From Propionibacteriales bacterium (GTDB lineage Bacteria; Actinomycetota; Actinomycetes; Propionibacteriales; Propionibacteriaceae), in contig JAKDKP010000235.1 of NCBI GenBank assembly GCA_030453285.1, forward strand, positions 1 through 5,066: a DNA stretch of 5,066 nucleotides, written 5' to 3'. The notes below the pieces were generated by a model, which had not been told where the DNA came from, ran no database searches, and worked only from the letters and a program-made list of their open reading frames with translations. A program made the position numbers and the translations under genes. Shown piece after piece: positions 1 to 5,066 of the stretch (positions are counted from its first letter, which is position 1; the number at the start of each line of letters is the position of its first letter).

Positions 1-392
1 CTGATGTGGTTGGGGTCGTCCGGTGTGCGTTGGGTGCGGATGATCTTGGTCGGGTCATTCTTGTCCGGCGCCCAGAAGTTCATCGACGTGATCCGGTACG
101 CCTCGGCGGTGATCCGCTCGGCAAACCCGAACGCCTGGAACGTCTCCACACTGCGCGCCTGGATGCCGTCGGCCTGACCGATCGCCAGGCGACCTGGCCG
201 CCGTTCGATGATCCGGGTCGTCACCGATGGGTATTGCGACAGTTGCGCGGCAAGGATCATCCCGGCCGGGCCGGACCCGACGATCAGTACGTCGACATCG
301 TCGGGCAGATCGTCCGGTCGGTCGATGCCGGCCCCCGATGCCGGCTGGACACGCGGGTCGGCGGAGACGTACCCGTGATGGTGGAACTGCAT
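1..392 (-). CDS. FAD-dependent aromatic-ring monooxygenase, 3-hydroxybenzoate 4-monooxygenase (MobA)-like, N-terminal part
   Basis: Reading the minus strand from ATG at 392-390 gives an open frame of 130 codons that leaves the window at its left edge, so only the N-terminus is visible (MobA-type enzymes are roughly 640 residues). It begins MQFHHHGYVSADPRVQPA and carries the FAD Rossmann motif VDVLIVGSGPAG at residues 33-44 (GxGxxG), Glu63 at the end of the second strand (FAD ribose ligand in this fold), and IGQADGIQARS at about 71-81. That last segment and the opening resemble Comamonas MobA as I remember it, and the wider phenol 2-monooxygenase group. Such enzymes use NAD(P)H and O2 to hydroxylate a phenolic ring ortho to the existing hydroxyl, in the cytoplasm. 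The start is supported by AGGGAG 5 nt upstream (398-403). It is divergent from a homoprotocatechuate operon, so I infer that it forms the catechol substrate, perhaps from 3- or 4-hydroxyphenylacetate. The substrate cannot be read from this fragment. Confidence 0.88.
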   Translation of the reverse strand, partial: MQFHHHGYVSADPRVQPASGAGIDRPDDLPDDVDVLIVGSGPAGMILAAQLSQYPSVTTRIIERRPGRLAIGQADGIQARSVETFQAFGFAERITAEAYRITSMNFWAPDKNDPTKIIRTQRTPDDPNHI

Positions 393-397
393 GCCCG

Positions 398-403
398 CTC
401 CCT
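398..403 (-). promoter_or_regulatory. Ribosome binding site of the monooxygenase gene
   Basis: On the minus strand the hexamer AGGGAG ends 5 nt before the ATG at 392-390. This is good Shine-Dalgarno complementarity at workable spacing and decides the start codon. The start lies about 36 nt downstream of the transcription start inferred from the minus-strand -10 at 435-440. Confidence 0.7.
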
Positions 404-418
404 GTGACTTCCGTGTCA

Positions 419-446
419 TTGACCAGCCGCTCGGATCATATATGAT
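419..446 (+). promoter_or_regulatory. Predicted sigma70-type promoter of the hpa operon
   Basis: TTGACC at 419-424 (5 of 6 match to TTGACA) is followed after 16 bp by TATGAT at 441-446 (5 of 6 match to TATAAT). Transcription would start near 453, leaving a leader of about 22 nt with a Shine-Dalgarno before ATG 475. This placement argues against the in-frame upstream ATGs at 391 and 442, which lie upstream of or within the promoter. Predicted from sequence only. Confidence 0.65.
435..446. promoter_or_regulatory. 12-bp perfect palindrome, candidate GntR/FCD operator
   Basis: ATCATATATGAT is a perfect 12-bp inverted repeat, the most AT-rich point of the divergent region, and it contains the -10 hexamers of both strands. 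FCD-type GntR regulators commonly bind short AT-centred palindromes of about this size, and a regulator of that family is encoded in the operon at 1977-2654. A repressor bound here would block both promoters at once. The operator assignment is inference; the palindrome is read directly. Confidence 0.5.
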
Positions 447-462
447 TTCGAGGACCACGCAA
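435..462 (-). promoter_or_regulatory. Predicted divergent promoter of the monooxygenase gene
   Basis: On the minus strand TATGAT (440 down to 435) is preceded, after a 16-bp spacer, by TTGCGT (462-457), a 3-of-6 match to the -35 consensus. Because the -10 lies in a perfect palindrome, it abuts the plus-strand -10 exactly, so the two promoters are back to back. The weak -35 suggests lower basal strength or activator dependence. Confidence 0.45.
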
Positions 463-464
463 GC

Positions 465-471
465 AAGGGAG
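465..471 (+). promoter_or_regulatory. Ribosome binding site for the FAH-RraA fusion gene
   Basis: AAGGGAG lies 3 nt before ATG 475. The sequence match is strong but the spacing is shorter than usual. The alternative in-frame ATG at 442 has no comparable purine tract and lies inside the predicted -10 region, and the one at 391 lies upstream of the promoter. Confidence 0.6.
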
Positions 472-474
472 CTC

Positions 475-1980
475 ATGATCAACGACGACGTCCTGCCCAC
501 TCGGCCCGGCAAGATCATCGCGGTCCATCTGAGCTATGCCTCACGCGCCGAGCAACGCGGCCGTACGCCGGAGGCACCCTCGTACTTCTTCAAGCCCACC
601 AGCTCGCTCGCCCCATCCGGCGGCATGATCGAACGACCGGCTGGCACCGAACTGCTCGCCTTCGAAGGCGAGATCGCCCTCGTGATCAGGAACACCGCCC
701 GGCACGTGTCGCTCGACCAGGCATGGAGTCACGTCGGCTGGGTCACTGCCGCCAACGACTTCGGTCTGTATGACCTGCGTGCGAACGACAAGGGCTCCAA
801 TGTGCGCTCCAAAGGCGGCGACGGATTCACCCCTCTCGGACCCGCGCTGCTCGAGGCCGCCGACCTCGACCCGACCGCCCTACGGGTGCGTACGTGGGTG
901 AACGGCAACCTCGTCCAGGACGACACCACCGCCGGGCTGATCTTCCCCCTGGCCCAGATCGTCGCCGACCTGTCTCAGCACCTCACCCTGGAACCCGGTG
1001 ACGTCATCCTCACTGGCACCCCCGCCGGTTCCTCGGTCGTCGTCCCCGGTGACGTCGTCGAAGTGGAAGTGGACGACTGCCGCTCGTTGAGCGAGCGAGG
1101 AACAAGCGCGTCGAAACGCGACAGCACCGGCAGACTGGTCACGACGGTGGTCGAGGGCGGGGGCCCGGCGTTCGATCCGAAGCTCGGGTCCTTGCCTGCG
1201 GTCGATGATCAACAGCGTACGGAGGCCTGGGGCTCTGCGGACGCCGCGGGACTGCCGGCCGCCACTACTGTTGATCATGGTCTGTCGGACGAACTGCGGA
1301 CCACGCTGATGCGCGTCCCGGTGGCGAGCCTGTCGCAACAGCTACGTAAGCACGGCCTCAACAATGTCGCCATCGACGGTGTGCGGAGCAATCATCCCGA
1401 CGCCAAGCTGGTCGGGACCGCCCGTACGCTGCGGTTCGTCCCCAACCGGGAAGACCTGTTCAAGACCCACGGCGGCGGACACAACGCGCAGAAGCGCGCC
1501 TTCGACGCGGTCGGCGAGGGTGAGGTGTTGATCATCGAGGCCCGTGGTGACGCCACCGCCGGCACCCTGGGCGATATCCTCGCCATCCGGGCGCGCAGTC
1601 GAGGCGCGGCAGGGATCGTCACCGACGGGGCCGTACGGGATGCCGATGCCGTTGCTGCGGTGGGGATTCCGGTCTATGCCGCCGGCGCCCATCCGGCCGT
1701 GCTCGGCCGCCGTCATGTGCCGTGGGACCACGACCTGACCATCGCCTGCGGCGGGGCGACCGTACAACCCGGAGACATCATCGTCGGAGACGCCGACGGC
1801 GTGATCGTCATCCCGCCGGGTCTGGCCCAACAGGTCGCCGACGAGGCACTGGCCAAGGAGGACGAGGACGCCTGGGTGGCGCAACAGATCGCCGACGGCC
1901 ACCCGATCGAGGGACTCTTCCCGATGAATGCCGAGTGGCGCGCCAAATTCGTGGCCGAACGCGGCGGGTCCGAGCAGTGA
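475..1980 (+). CDS. hpaG: HpaG-like fumarylacetoacetate hydrolase domain fused to an RraA-like aldolase/decarboxylase domain
   Basis: A 501-residue protein. Residues about 13-230 form an FAH domain: FEGEIALVI gives Glu64 and Glu66, and Asp95 follows 29 residues later, the ExE...D metal triad spacing of the HpcE/HpaG family. SKGGDGFTPLGP (112-123) and ILTGTPAGSS complete the fold. After a linker, residues about 280-460 form an RraA-type domain: LSQQLRKHGLNN, GTLGDILAIRARSRG, then TDGAVRD. Asp367, exactly 20 residues, then Arg388-Asp389 make the D-x20-R-D signature of HMG/CHA aldolase relatives that bind metal and pyruvate enolate. HpaG enzymes decarboxylate and isomerise the ring-cleavage oxo-acids; in E. 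coli HpcE the partner is a second FAH domain, whereas here an RraA domain takes that place. It may decarboxylate, or release pyruvate as an aldolase; this is inferred. Residues 203-215 look like an insertion (see findings). First gene of the operon; its stop overlaps the regulator start. Start chosen from the promoter and Shine-Dalgarno. Confidence 0.88.
   Translation: MINDDVLPTRPGKIIAVHLSYASRAEQRGRTPEAPSYFFKPTSSLAPSGGMIERPAGTELLAFEGEIALVIRNTARHVSLDQAWSHVGWVTAANDFGLYDLRANDKGSNVRSKGGDGFTPLGPALLEAADLDPTALRVRTWVNGNLVQDDTTAGLIFPLAQIVADLSQHLTLEPGDVILTGTPAGSSVVVPGDVVEVEVDDCRSLSERGTSASKRDSTGRLVTTVVEGGGPAFDPKLGSLPAVDDQQRTEAWGSADAAGLPAATTVDHGLSDELRTTLMRVPVASLSQQLRKHGLNNVAIDGVRSNHPDAKLVGTARTLRFVPNREDLFKTHGGGHNAQKRAFDAVGEGEVLIIEARGDATAGTLGDILAIRARSRGAAGIVTDGAVRDADAVAAVGIPVYAAGAHPAVLGRRHVPWDHDLTIACGGATVQPGDIIVGDADGVIVIPPGLAQQVADEALAKEDEDAWVAQQIADGHPIEGLFPMNAEWRAKFVAERGGSEQ
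1081..1118. repeat. Palindromic-repeat-like segment inside the FAH coding sequence
   Basis: The segment begins CGCTCGTTGAGCGAGCG, a hairpin with a 6-bp stem (1081-1086 pairing with 1092-1097) and a TTGAG loop, and ends GCGTCGAAACG. This resembles, from memory, short dispersed repeats of actinobacterial genomes of the type GTTGAGCGAGCG...GTCGAAACG. It encodes about residues 203-215, between the strand VVEVEVDD and GRLVTTVVEG, where related FAH proteins usually have a short turn. Codons here (TTG, CGA, GGA, ACA, AAA) are unlike the C/G-ending codons around them. Its identity as a genomic repeat needs a genome search. Confidence 0.5.
1205..1278. repeat. 11-bp perfect inverted repeat flanking the inter-domain linker
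   Basis: ATGATCAACAG at 1205-1215 is the exact reverse complement of CTGTTGATCAT at 1268-1278, separated by 52 bp. The pair lies within the coding sequence for the linker between the FAH and RraA domains (about residues 244-268). Function unknown; it could be a remnant of a small insertion, a paired protein-binding site, or chance. Confidence 0.45.
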
Positions 1981-2654
1981 GCACCGACACCCGCGCCCCA
2001 AGTAAGTCCCAGCGGGCGTACGAATTCATCAAGGACCGTATCCTCGGACACGACTACACCCCCGGTCATCGGCTGGTGCTGAACGCGATCGCCACCGAAC
2101 TGGGGATGAGTGTCGTGCCGGTGCGGGAGGCTCTGCGCCAGCTCGAAGCCGAGCATCTGGTCACCTTCGAACGCAACGTCGGAGCGCACGTGTCGATGAT
2201 CGACGACACCGGCTACCGGTTCAGCATGGAGGCCCTCGGCGTGCTCGAAGGTGCCGCCACCGCCTTGTCGGCCCGACACCTCACCACCGACGACATCGCC
2301 CGTGCCCGCCGCGTCAATGATCAACTCGCCCAGGTGCTGCAGCGATTCGACCCGCGTGCGTTCACCGCGCTCAACCAGGAGTTCCACACCGTCCTGTTCG
2401 ACCGCTGCAGCAACCCCCGGATCCTCGACCTGGTGCACGCCGAGTGGGCGCGGCTGGGCCACCTGCGCGCCTCCACCTTCACCTTCGTACCGGACCGCGC
2501 ACCGGAGTCGGTCCGCGAACACGAGGGCATCCTGCACCTGATCGAGCAGCACGCCCCACTGGCCGAGATCGAGACCGCCGCGCGCCGACACCACGACGCC
2601 ACCCTCGAGGCCTACCTGCAGCACGAACACCCATCGGAGGGACCAAACGCATGA
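1977..2654 (+). CDS. GntR-family transcriptional regulator, FCD subfamily
   Basis: A 225-residue protein, typical length for FCD-type GntR regulators. The N-terminal winged helix spans about residues 10-75: AYEFIKDRILGHDYTPGHRL, then IATELGMSVVPVREALRQLE (recognition helix region, 38-57) and a wing ending GAHVSMI. The C-terminal effector domain is all-helical with candidate metal ligands Asn133 (in LNQEFH), His137, His182 (in REHEGIL) and His205/206; many FCD proteins have Asp at the Asn133 position. Such proteins bind short palindromes and respond to small organic acids. GTG 1977 is chosen because it overlaps the previous stop (GTGA), implying translational coupling, and because the next clear start (ATG 2106) would remove half of the DNA-binding domain; the local Shine-Dalgarno is weak. 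Placed between two catabolic genes, it probably controls this operon by a pathway intermediate. Ligand, and whether it represses or activates, are unknown. Confidence 0.9.
   Translation: MSTDTRAPSKSQRAYEFIKDRILGHDYTPGHRLVLNAIATELGMSVVPVREALRQLEAEHLVTFERNVGAHVSMIDDTGYRFSMEALGVLEGAATALSARHLTTDDIARARRVNDQLAQVLQRFDPRAFTALNQEFHTVLFDRCSNPRILDLVHAEWARLGHLRASTFTFVPDRAPESVREHEGILHLIEQHAPLAEIETAARRHHDATLEAYLQHEHPSEGPNA
2636..2641 (+). promoter_or_regulatory. Ribosome binding site of hpaE
   Basis: GGAGGG lies 9 nt before ATG 2651, within the end of the regulator gene. It is the strongest Shine-Dalgarno in the window and rules out the longer in-frame start at 2444, which would lie deep inside the regulator. 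Confidence 0.75.
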
Positions 2655-4159
2655 TCGACCTGCCTGCACACATCCAGCACTACATCGGCGGCCATTCGGT
2701 CGACTCCATCGACGGGTCGACCTTCGAGGTGCTCGACCCGGTGACGAACCAGCCCTACCTCACCTCCGCGGCCGGCAAGTCCGCCGACATCGACGCCGCC
2801 GTCAGCGCCGCTCGGAAGGCCTTCACCGAGGGCCCATGGCCGCGGATGCTGCCCAGAGAACGATCGCGGATCCTGCACCGGATCGCCGACCTCGTCGAGT
2901 CCCGTGACCAGCGGCTGGCCGAGCTCGAGTCGTACGACTCCGGCCTGCCGATCACCCAGGCACTGGGGCAGGCACGTCGGGCCGCGGAGAACTTCCGATT
3001 CTTCGCCGATCTGATCGTCGCCCAGCGCGACGACACCTACAAGGTGCCCGGCCGTCAGATCAACTACGTCAACCGCAAGCCGATCGGTGTCGCCGGATTG
3101 ATCACCCCGTGGAACACCCCGTTCATGCTCGAATCCTGGAAGCTCGGCCCCGCCCTGGCGACCGGCAACACGGTGGTGCTGAAGCCGGCCGAGTTCACCC
3201 CACTGTCGGCGTCGCTGTGGTCCGGCATCTTTGAAGAGGCCGGACTGCCCGAAGGCGTGTTCAACCTGGTCAATGGGCTCGGCGAGGAGGCCGGTGACGC
3301 GCTTGTGAAGGACGCCGATGTCCCGTTGATCTCGTTCACCGGGGAGAGCCGCACTGGCCAGTTGATCTTCGCCAACGCCGCTCCGCACCTGAAGGGCCTG
3401 TCGATGGAGCTCGGCGGCAAGAGCCCGGCGATCGTGTTTGCCGATGCTGATCTTGAAGCCGCGATCAACGCCACCATCTTCGGCGTGTTCTCGCTCAACG
3501 GAGAACGCTGCACCGCCGGCTCGCGCATTCTCGTCGAACGACCGATCTATGACGAGTTCGTCGACAGGTACGCCGCCCAGGCCCGGCGTGTCGTCGTCGG
3601 GTTGCCGAGCGACCCGAAGACCGAGGTGGGCGCCCTCGTACACCCCGAACACTTCGACAAGGTGATGGGCTACATCGAGCTCGGCAAGACCGAGGGCCGT
3701 CTGGTCGCCGGCGGTGGTCGCCCGGACGGGTTCGAGACCGGCAACTTCGTCGCCCCCACCGTCTTCGCCGACGTACCGTCCGACGCCCGCATCTTCACCG
3801 AGGAGATCTTTGGCCCCGTCGTGGCGATCACCCCCTTCGACACCGAAGCCGAGGCACTGGAACTGGCCAACGGCGTCAAGTACGGGCTCGCCGCGTACGT
3901 GTGGACCAACGACCTGAAGCGGTCGCACAACTTCGCCCAGGCCATCGAGGCCGGCATGGTGTGGCTGAACTCCAACAACGTCCGTGACCTGCGTACCCCC
4001 TTCGGCGGGGTGAAGGCGTCCGGCCTGGGCCACGAGGGCGGCTATCGGTCGATCGACTTCTACACCGACCAGCAGGCGGTACACATCAACCTCGGCGAGG
4101 TGCACAACCCCGTCTTCGGCAAGCCCGCCGAGACGACCGACGACGAGCAAGGAAGCTGA
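2651..4159 (+). CDS. hpaE: 5-carboxymethyl-2-hydroxymuconate semialdehyde dehydrogenase
   Basis: A 502-residue NAD-dependent aldehyde dehydrogenase of normal length. It oxidises the product of homoprotocatechuate ring opening, 5-carboxymethyl-2-hydroxymuconate semialdehyde, to the dicarboxylate in the cytoplasm. Visible superfamily residues: Asn155 in ITPWN (oxyanion hole), Lys178 in VVLKPAE (cofactor), FTGESRTG, general base Glu253 in MELGGKSPA, and nucleophile Cys287 in NGERCTAGSR, 34 residues after the glutamate as in typical ALDHs. The C-terminal EIFGPVV and NNVRDLRTPFGGVKASGLG are characteristic of HpaE/HpcC and related semialdehyde dehydrogenases, and the adjoining dioxygenase supports the specific assignment. 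Its ATG overlaps the regulator stop (ATGA, 2651-2654). The C-terminal tail (about 490-502, TTDDEQGS) is acidic and probably disordered. The main alternative is another aromatic semialdehyde dehydrogenase of the same subgroup. Confidence 0.93.
   Translation: MIDLPAHIQHYIGGHSVDSIDGSTFEVLDPVTNQPYLTSAAGKSADIDAAVSAARKAFTEGPWPRMLPRERSRILHRIADLVESRDQRLAELESYDSGLPITQALGQARRAAENFRFFADLIVAQRDDTYKVPGRQINYVNRKPIGVAGLITPWNTPFMLESWKLGPALATGNTVVLKPAEFTPLSASLWSGIFEEAGLPEGVFNLVNGLGEEAGDALVKDADVPLISFTGESRTGQLIFANAAPHLKGLSMELGGKSPAIVFADADLEAAINATIFGVFSLNGERCTAGSRILVERPIYDEFVDRYAAQARRVVVGLPSDPKTEVGALVHPEHFDKVMGYIELGKTEGRLVAGGGRPDGFETGNFVAPTVFADVPSDARIFTEEIFGPVVAITPFDTEAEALELANGVKYGLAAYVWTNDLKRSHNFAQAIEAGMVWLNSNNVRDLRTPFGGVKASGLGHEGGYRSIDFYTDQQAVHINLGEVHNPVFGKPAETTDDEQGS
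4149..4155 (+). promoter_or_regulatory. Ribosome binding site of hpaD
   Basis: AAGGAAG lies 6 nt before ATG 4162, at the end of the hpaE coding sequence; it supports the start, which agrees with the N-terminus of the Brevibacterium homologue. Confidence 0.65.
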
Positions 4160-4168
4160 TCATGATCA
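4157..4168. repeat. 12-bp perfect palindrome at the hpaE-hpaD junction
   Basis: TGATCATGATCA is a perfect inverted repeat made of two TGATCA units. It spans the TGA stop of hpaE and the first codons of hpaD. It could be a regulatory site or a by-product of the stop/start arrangement; no function is assigned. Confidence 0.5.
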
Positions 4169-5066
4169 ACCCGATCTCCACGCCGAGCTCACCGCCACCC
4201 GACATTGTGCGCTGCGCGTCGATGGAACTCGTGGTCACCGACCTCGCCGCCTCACGGGCCTTCTACGTCGACGTGCTCGACCTGGTGGTCACCGAGGAGG
4301 ATGCCGAGACCGTCTATCTGCGCAGCTTCGAGGAGTTCATCCACCACAACCTCGTGCTGCGCGAGGGGCCGGTTGCCGCCGTGGCCGCCATCTCGTACCG
4401 GGTTCGGGCGCCGGAGGATCTCGACAAGGCCGTCGCCTTCTACAGCGAGCTGGGCTGTCGGATCGAGCGGCGTTCCGACGGGTTCGTCCGCGGCATCGGC
4501 GACTCGGTGCGCGTCACCGATCCGCTCGGGTTCCCGTACGAGTTCTTCTGCGACGTCGAGCATGCCGAACGGCTCGCCTGGCGCTACGACCTGATCACTC
4601 CCGGCGCCCTGGTCAGAATTGATCACTTCAACCAGGTCACCCCCGACGTGCCGCGCGCCGTCGCCCACCTCGAAGACCTCGGATTCCGTGTCACAGAGGA
4701 CATCCAGGACGATCAGGGCACCGTGTACGCGTCGTGGCTGCGCCGCAAGCCGACGGTGCACGACACCGCGATGACCGGCGGTGATGGTCCCCGGCTGCAT
4801 CACGTCGCCTTCGCCACCCACGAGAAGCACAACATCCTGGCGATCTGCGACAAGCTCGGCGCCCTGCGACGCTCGGACTGCATCGAACGCGGGCCGGGCC
4901 GGCACGGGGTGTCGAACGCGTTCTATCTGTATCTGCGGGATCCCGACGGGCACCGGATCGAGATCTACACCCAGGACTACTGGACCGGTGACCCCGACAA
5001 CCCGGTCGTCACCTGGGACGTCCACGACAACCAACGCCGCGTCTGGTGGGGCAACCCGGTCGTGCC
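4162..5066 (+). CDS. hpaD: Homoprotocatechuate (3,4-dihydroxyphenylacetate) 2,3-dioxygenase, type I extradiol, 3'-truncated by window
   Basis: The frame stays open to the right edge: 301 codons of an enzyme that is about 365 residues in Brevibacterium fuscum (HPCD). It opens the ring of homoprotocatechuate next to the diol (proximal extradiol cleavage) using O2 and Fe(II) or, in the Arthrobacter MndD relative, Mn(II). The sequence, from PDIVRCASMELVVTDL through IGDSVRVTDPLGFPYEFF to DYWTGDPDNP and DNQRRVWWGNPVV, matches HPCD from memory almost throughout. Metal ligands fall at the same numbers: His155 (RIDHFNQV), His214 (LHHVAF) and Glu267 (HRIEIYTQ). Second-sphere Trp192, His200 (TVHDTA), Arg243 and Tyr257 are also present, so the active site is intact. 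It is built of vicinal-oxygen-chelate modules. It begins 2 nt after hpaE and is last of the visible operon. Which metal it uses cannot be read from the sequence. Note that E. coli hpaD belongs to an unrelated dioxygenase family, so the symbol is functional. Confidence 0.95.
   Translation, partial: MINPISTPSSPPPDIVRCASMELVVTDLAASRAFYVDVLDLVVTEEDAETVYLRSFEEFIHHNLVLREGPVAAVAAISYRVRAPEDLDKAVAFYSELGCRIERRSDGFVRGIGDSVRVTDPLGFPYEFFCDVEHAERLAWRYDLITPGALVRIDHFNQVTPDVPRAVAHLEDLGFRVTEDIQDDQGTVYASWLRRKPTVHDTAMTGGDGPRLHHVAFATHEKHNILAICDKLGALRRSDCIERGPGRHGVSNAFYLYLRDPDGHRIEIYTQDYWTGDPDNPVVTWDVHDNQRRVWWGNPVV

Noticed and set aside
6..407. Plus-strand open frame opposite the monooxygenase
   Set aside because: The minus strand carries a clear FAD-binding motif and ribosome binding site; the plus frame has neither and reads like a low-complexity Arg-rich shadow.
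405..418. TGAC-N6-GTCA inverted repeat in the divergent region as a second operator
   Set aside because: The arms are only 4 bp, which is expected by chance; the 12-bp palindrome nearby is much stronger.
391..474. N-terminal extension of the FAH-RraA protein from ATG 391 or 442
   Set aside because: These starts lie upstream of or within the predicted promoter and overlap the -10; ATG 475 has AAGGGAG just upstream and begins right before the conserved FAH sequence.
1081..1118. The hairpin as an intrinsic terminator
   Set aside because: It lies inside an intact reading frame and is not followed by a T-tract.
1342..2001. Minus-strand open frame of about 219 codons opposite the RraA domain
   Set aside because: No recognisable domain; explained as a codon-bias shadow of the plus-strand gene. 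The overlapping minus frame at 1713-2669 was rejected for the same reason.
2612..4150. Long open frame of about 512 codons on the minus strand opposite hpaE
   Set aside because: It is antisense to a confidently identified aldehyde dehydrogenase; its translation shows no family motif, and GC-rich codon bias routinely leaves such frames open.
4205..4594. Plus-strand open frame within hpaD
   Set aside because: It is out of frame with the dioxygenase, which has all catalytic residues in the other frame; the translation is Ser/Pro/Arg-rich with no motif.

Overview
The window is GC-rich with strong G/C third-position preference, and its best-recognised gene closely resembles the Brevibacterium fuscum homoprotocatechuate dioxygenase. 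Both point to a high-GC actinobacterium (Actinomycetota). The genus cannot be fixed from the sequence alone.

The content is a catabolic cluster for homoprotocatechuate (3,4-dihydroxyphenylacetate) meta-cleavage. From left to right: (1) the N-terminal 130 codons of a flavoprotein aromatic hydroxylase resembling 3-hydroxybenzoate 4-monooxygenase, on the minus strand and running off the left edge (1-392); (2) a short divergent control region (393-474) in which a perfect 12-bp palindrome supplies a TATGAT -10 hexamer to both strands; (3) on the plus strand, a two-domain fusion of an HpaG-type fumarylacetoacetate hydrolase (FAH) fold with an RraA-like class II aldolase/decarboxylase domain (475-1980); (4) a GntR/FCD regulator (1977-2654); (5) hpaE, 5-carboxymethyl-2-hydroxymuconate semialdehyde dehydrogenase (2651-4159); (6) hpaD, a type I extradiol homoprotocatechuate 2,3-dioxygenase, cut by the right edge (4162-5066).

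The four plus-strand genes form one tightly coupled operon: GTGA and ATGA stop/start overlaps, then a 2-nt gap. Inferred flow: the monooxygenase makes a catechol from a hydroxyphenyl acid; HpaD opens the ring; HpaE oxidises the semialdehyde; the FAH domain performs decarboxylation and/or isomerisation of the C7-C8 oxo-acids; the RraA domain may add the second decarboxylase/isomerase step or the final pyruvate-releasing aldol cleavage. The hydratase (HpaH), tautomerase (HpaF) and HpaI aldolase are not visible here. The GntR protein is the likely local regulator, and the palindrome in the divergent region is its best candidate operator.

The most unusual points are: the FAH-RraA fusion with both metal/active-site signatures intact; a short palindromic-repeat-like segment that appears to sit in frame inside the FAH domain (1081-1118); an 11-bp perfect inverted repeat bracketing the inter-domain linker (1205-1278); the shared palindromic -10 element; and a recurrent 9-mer ATGATCAAC. 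No RNA genes, IS elements, CRISPR arrays or clear terminators were seen.
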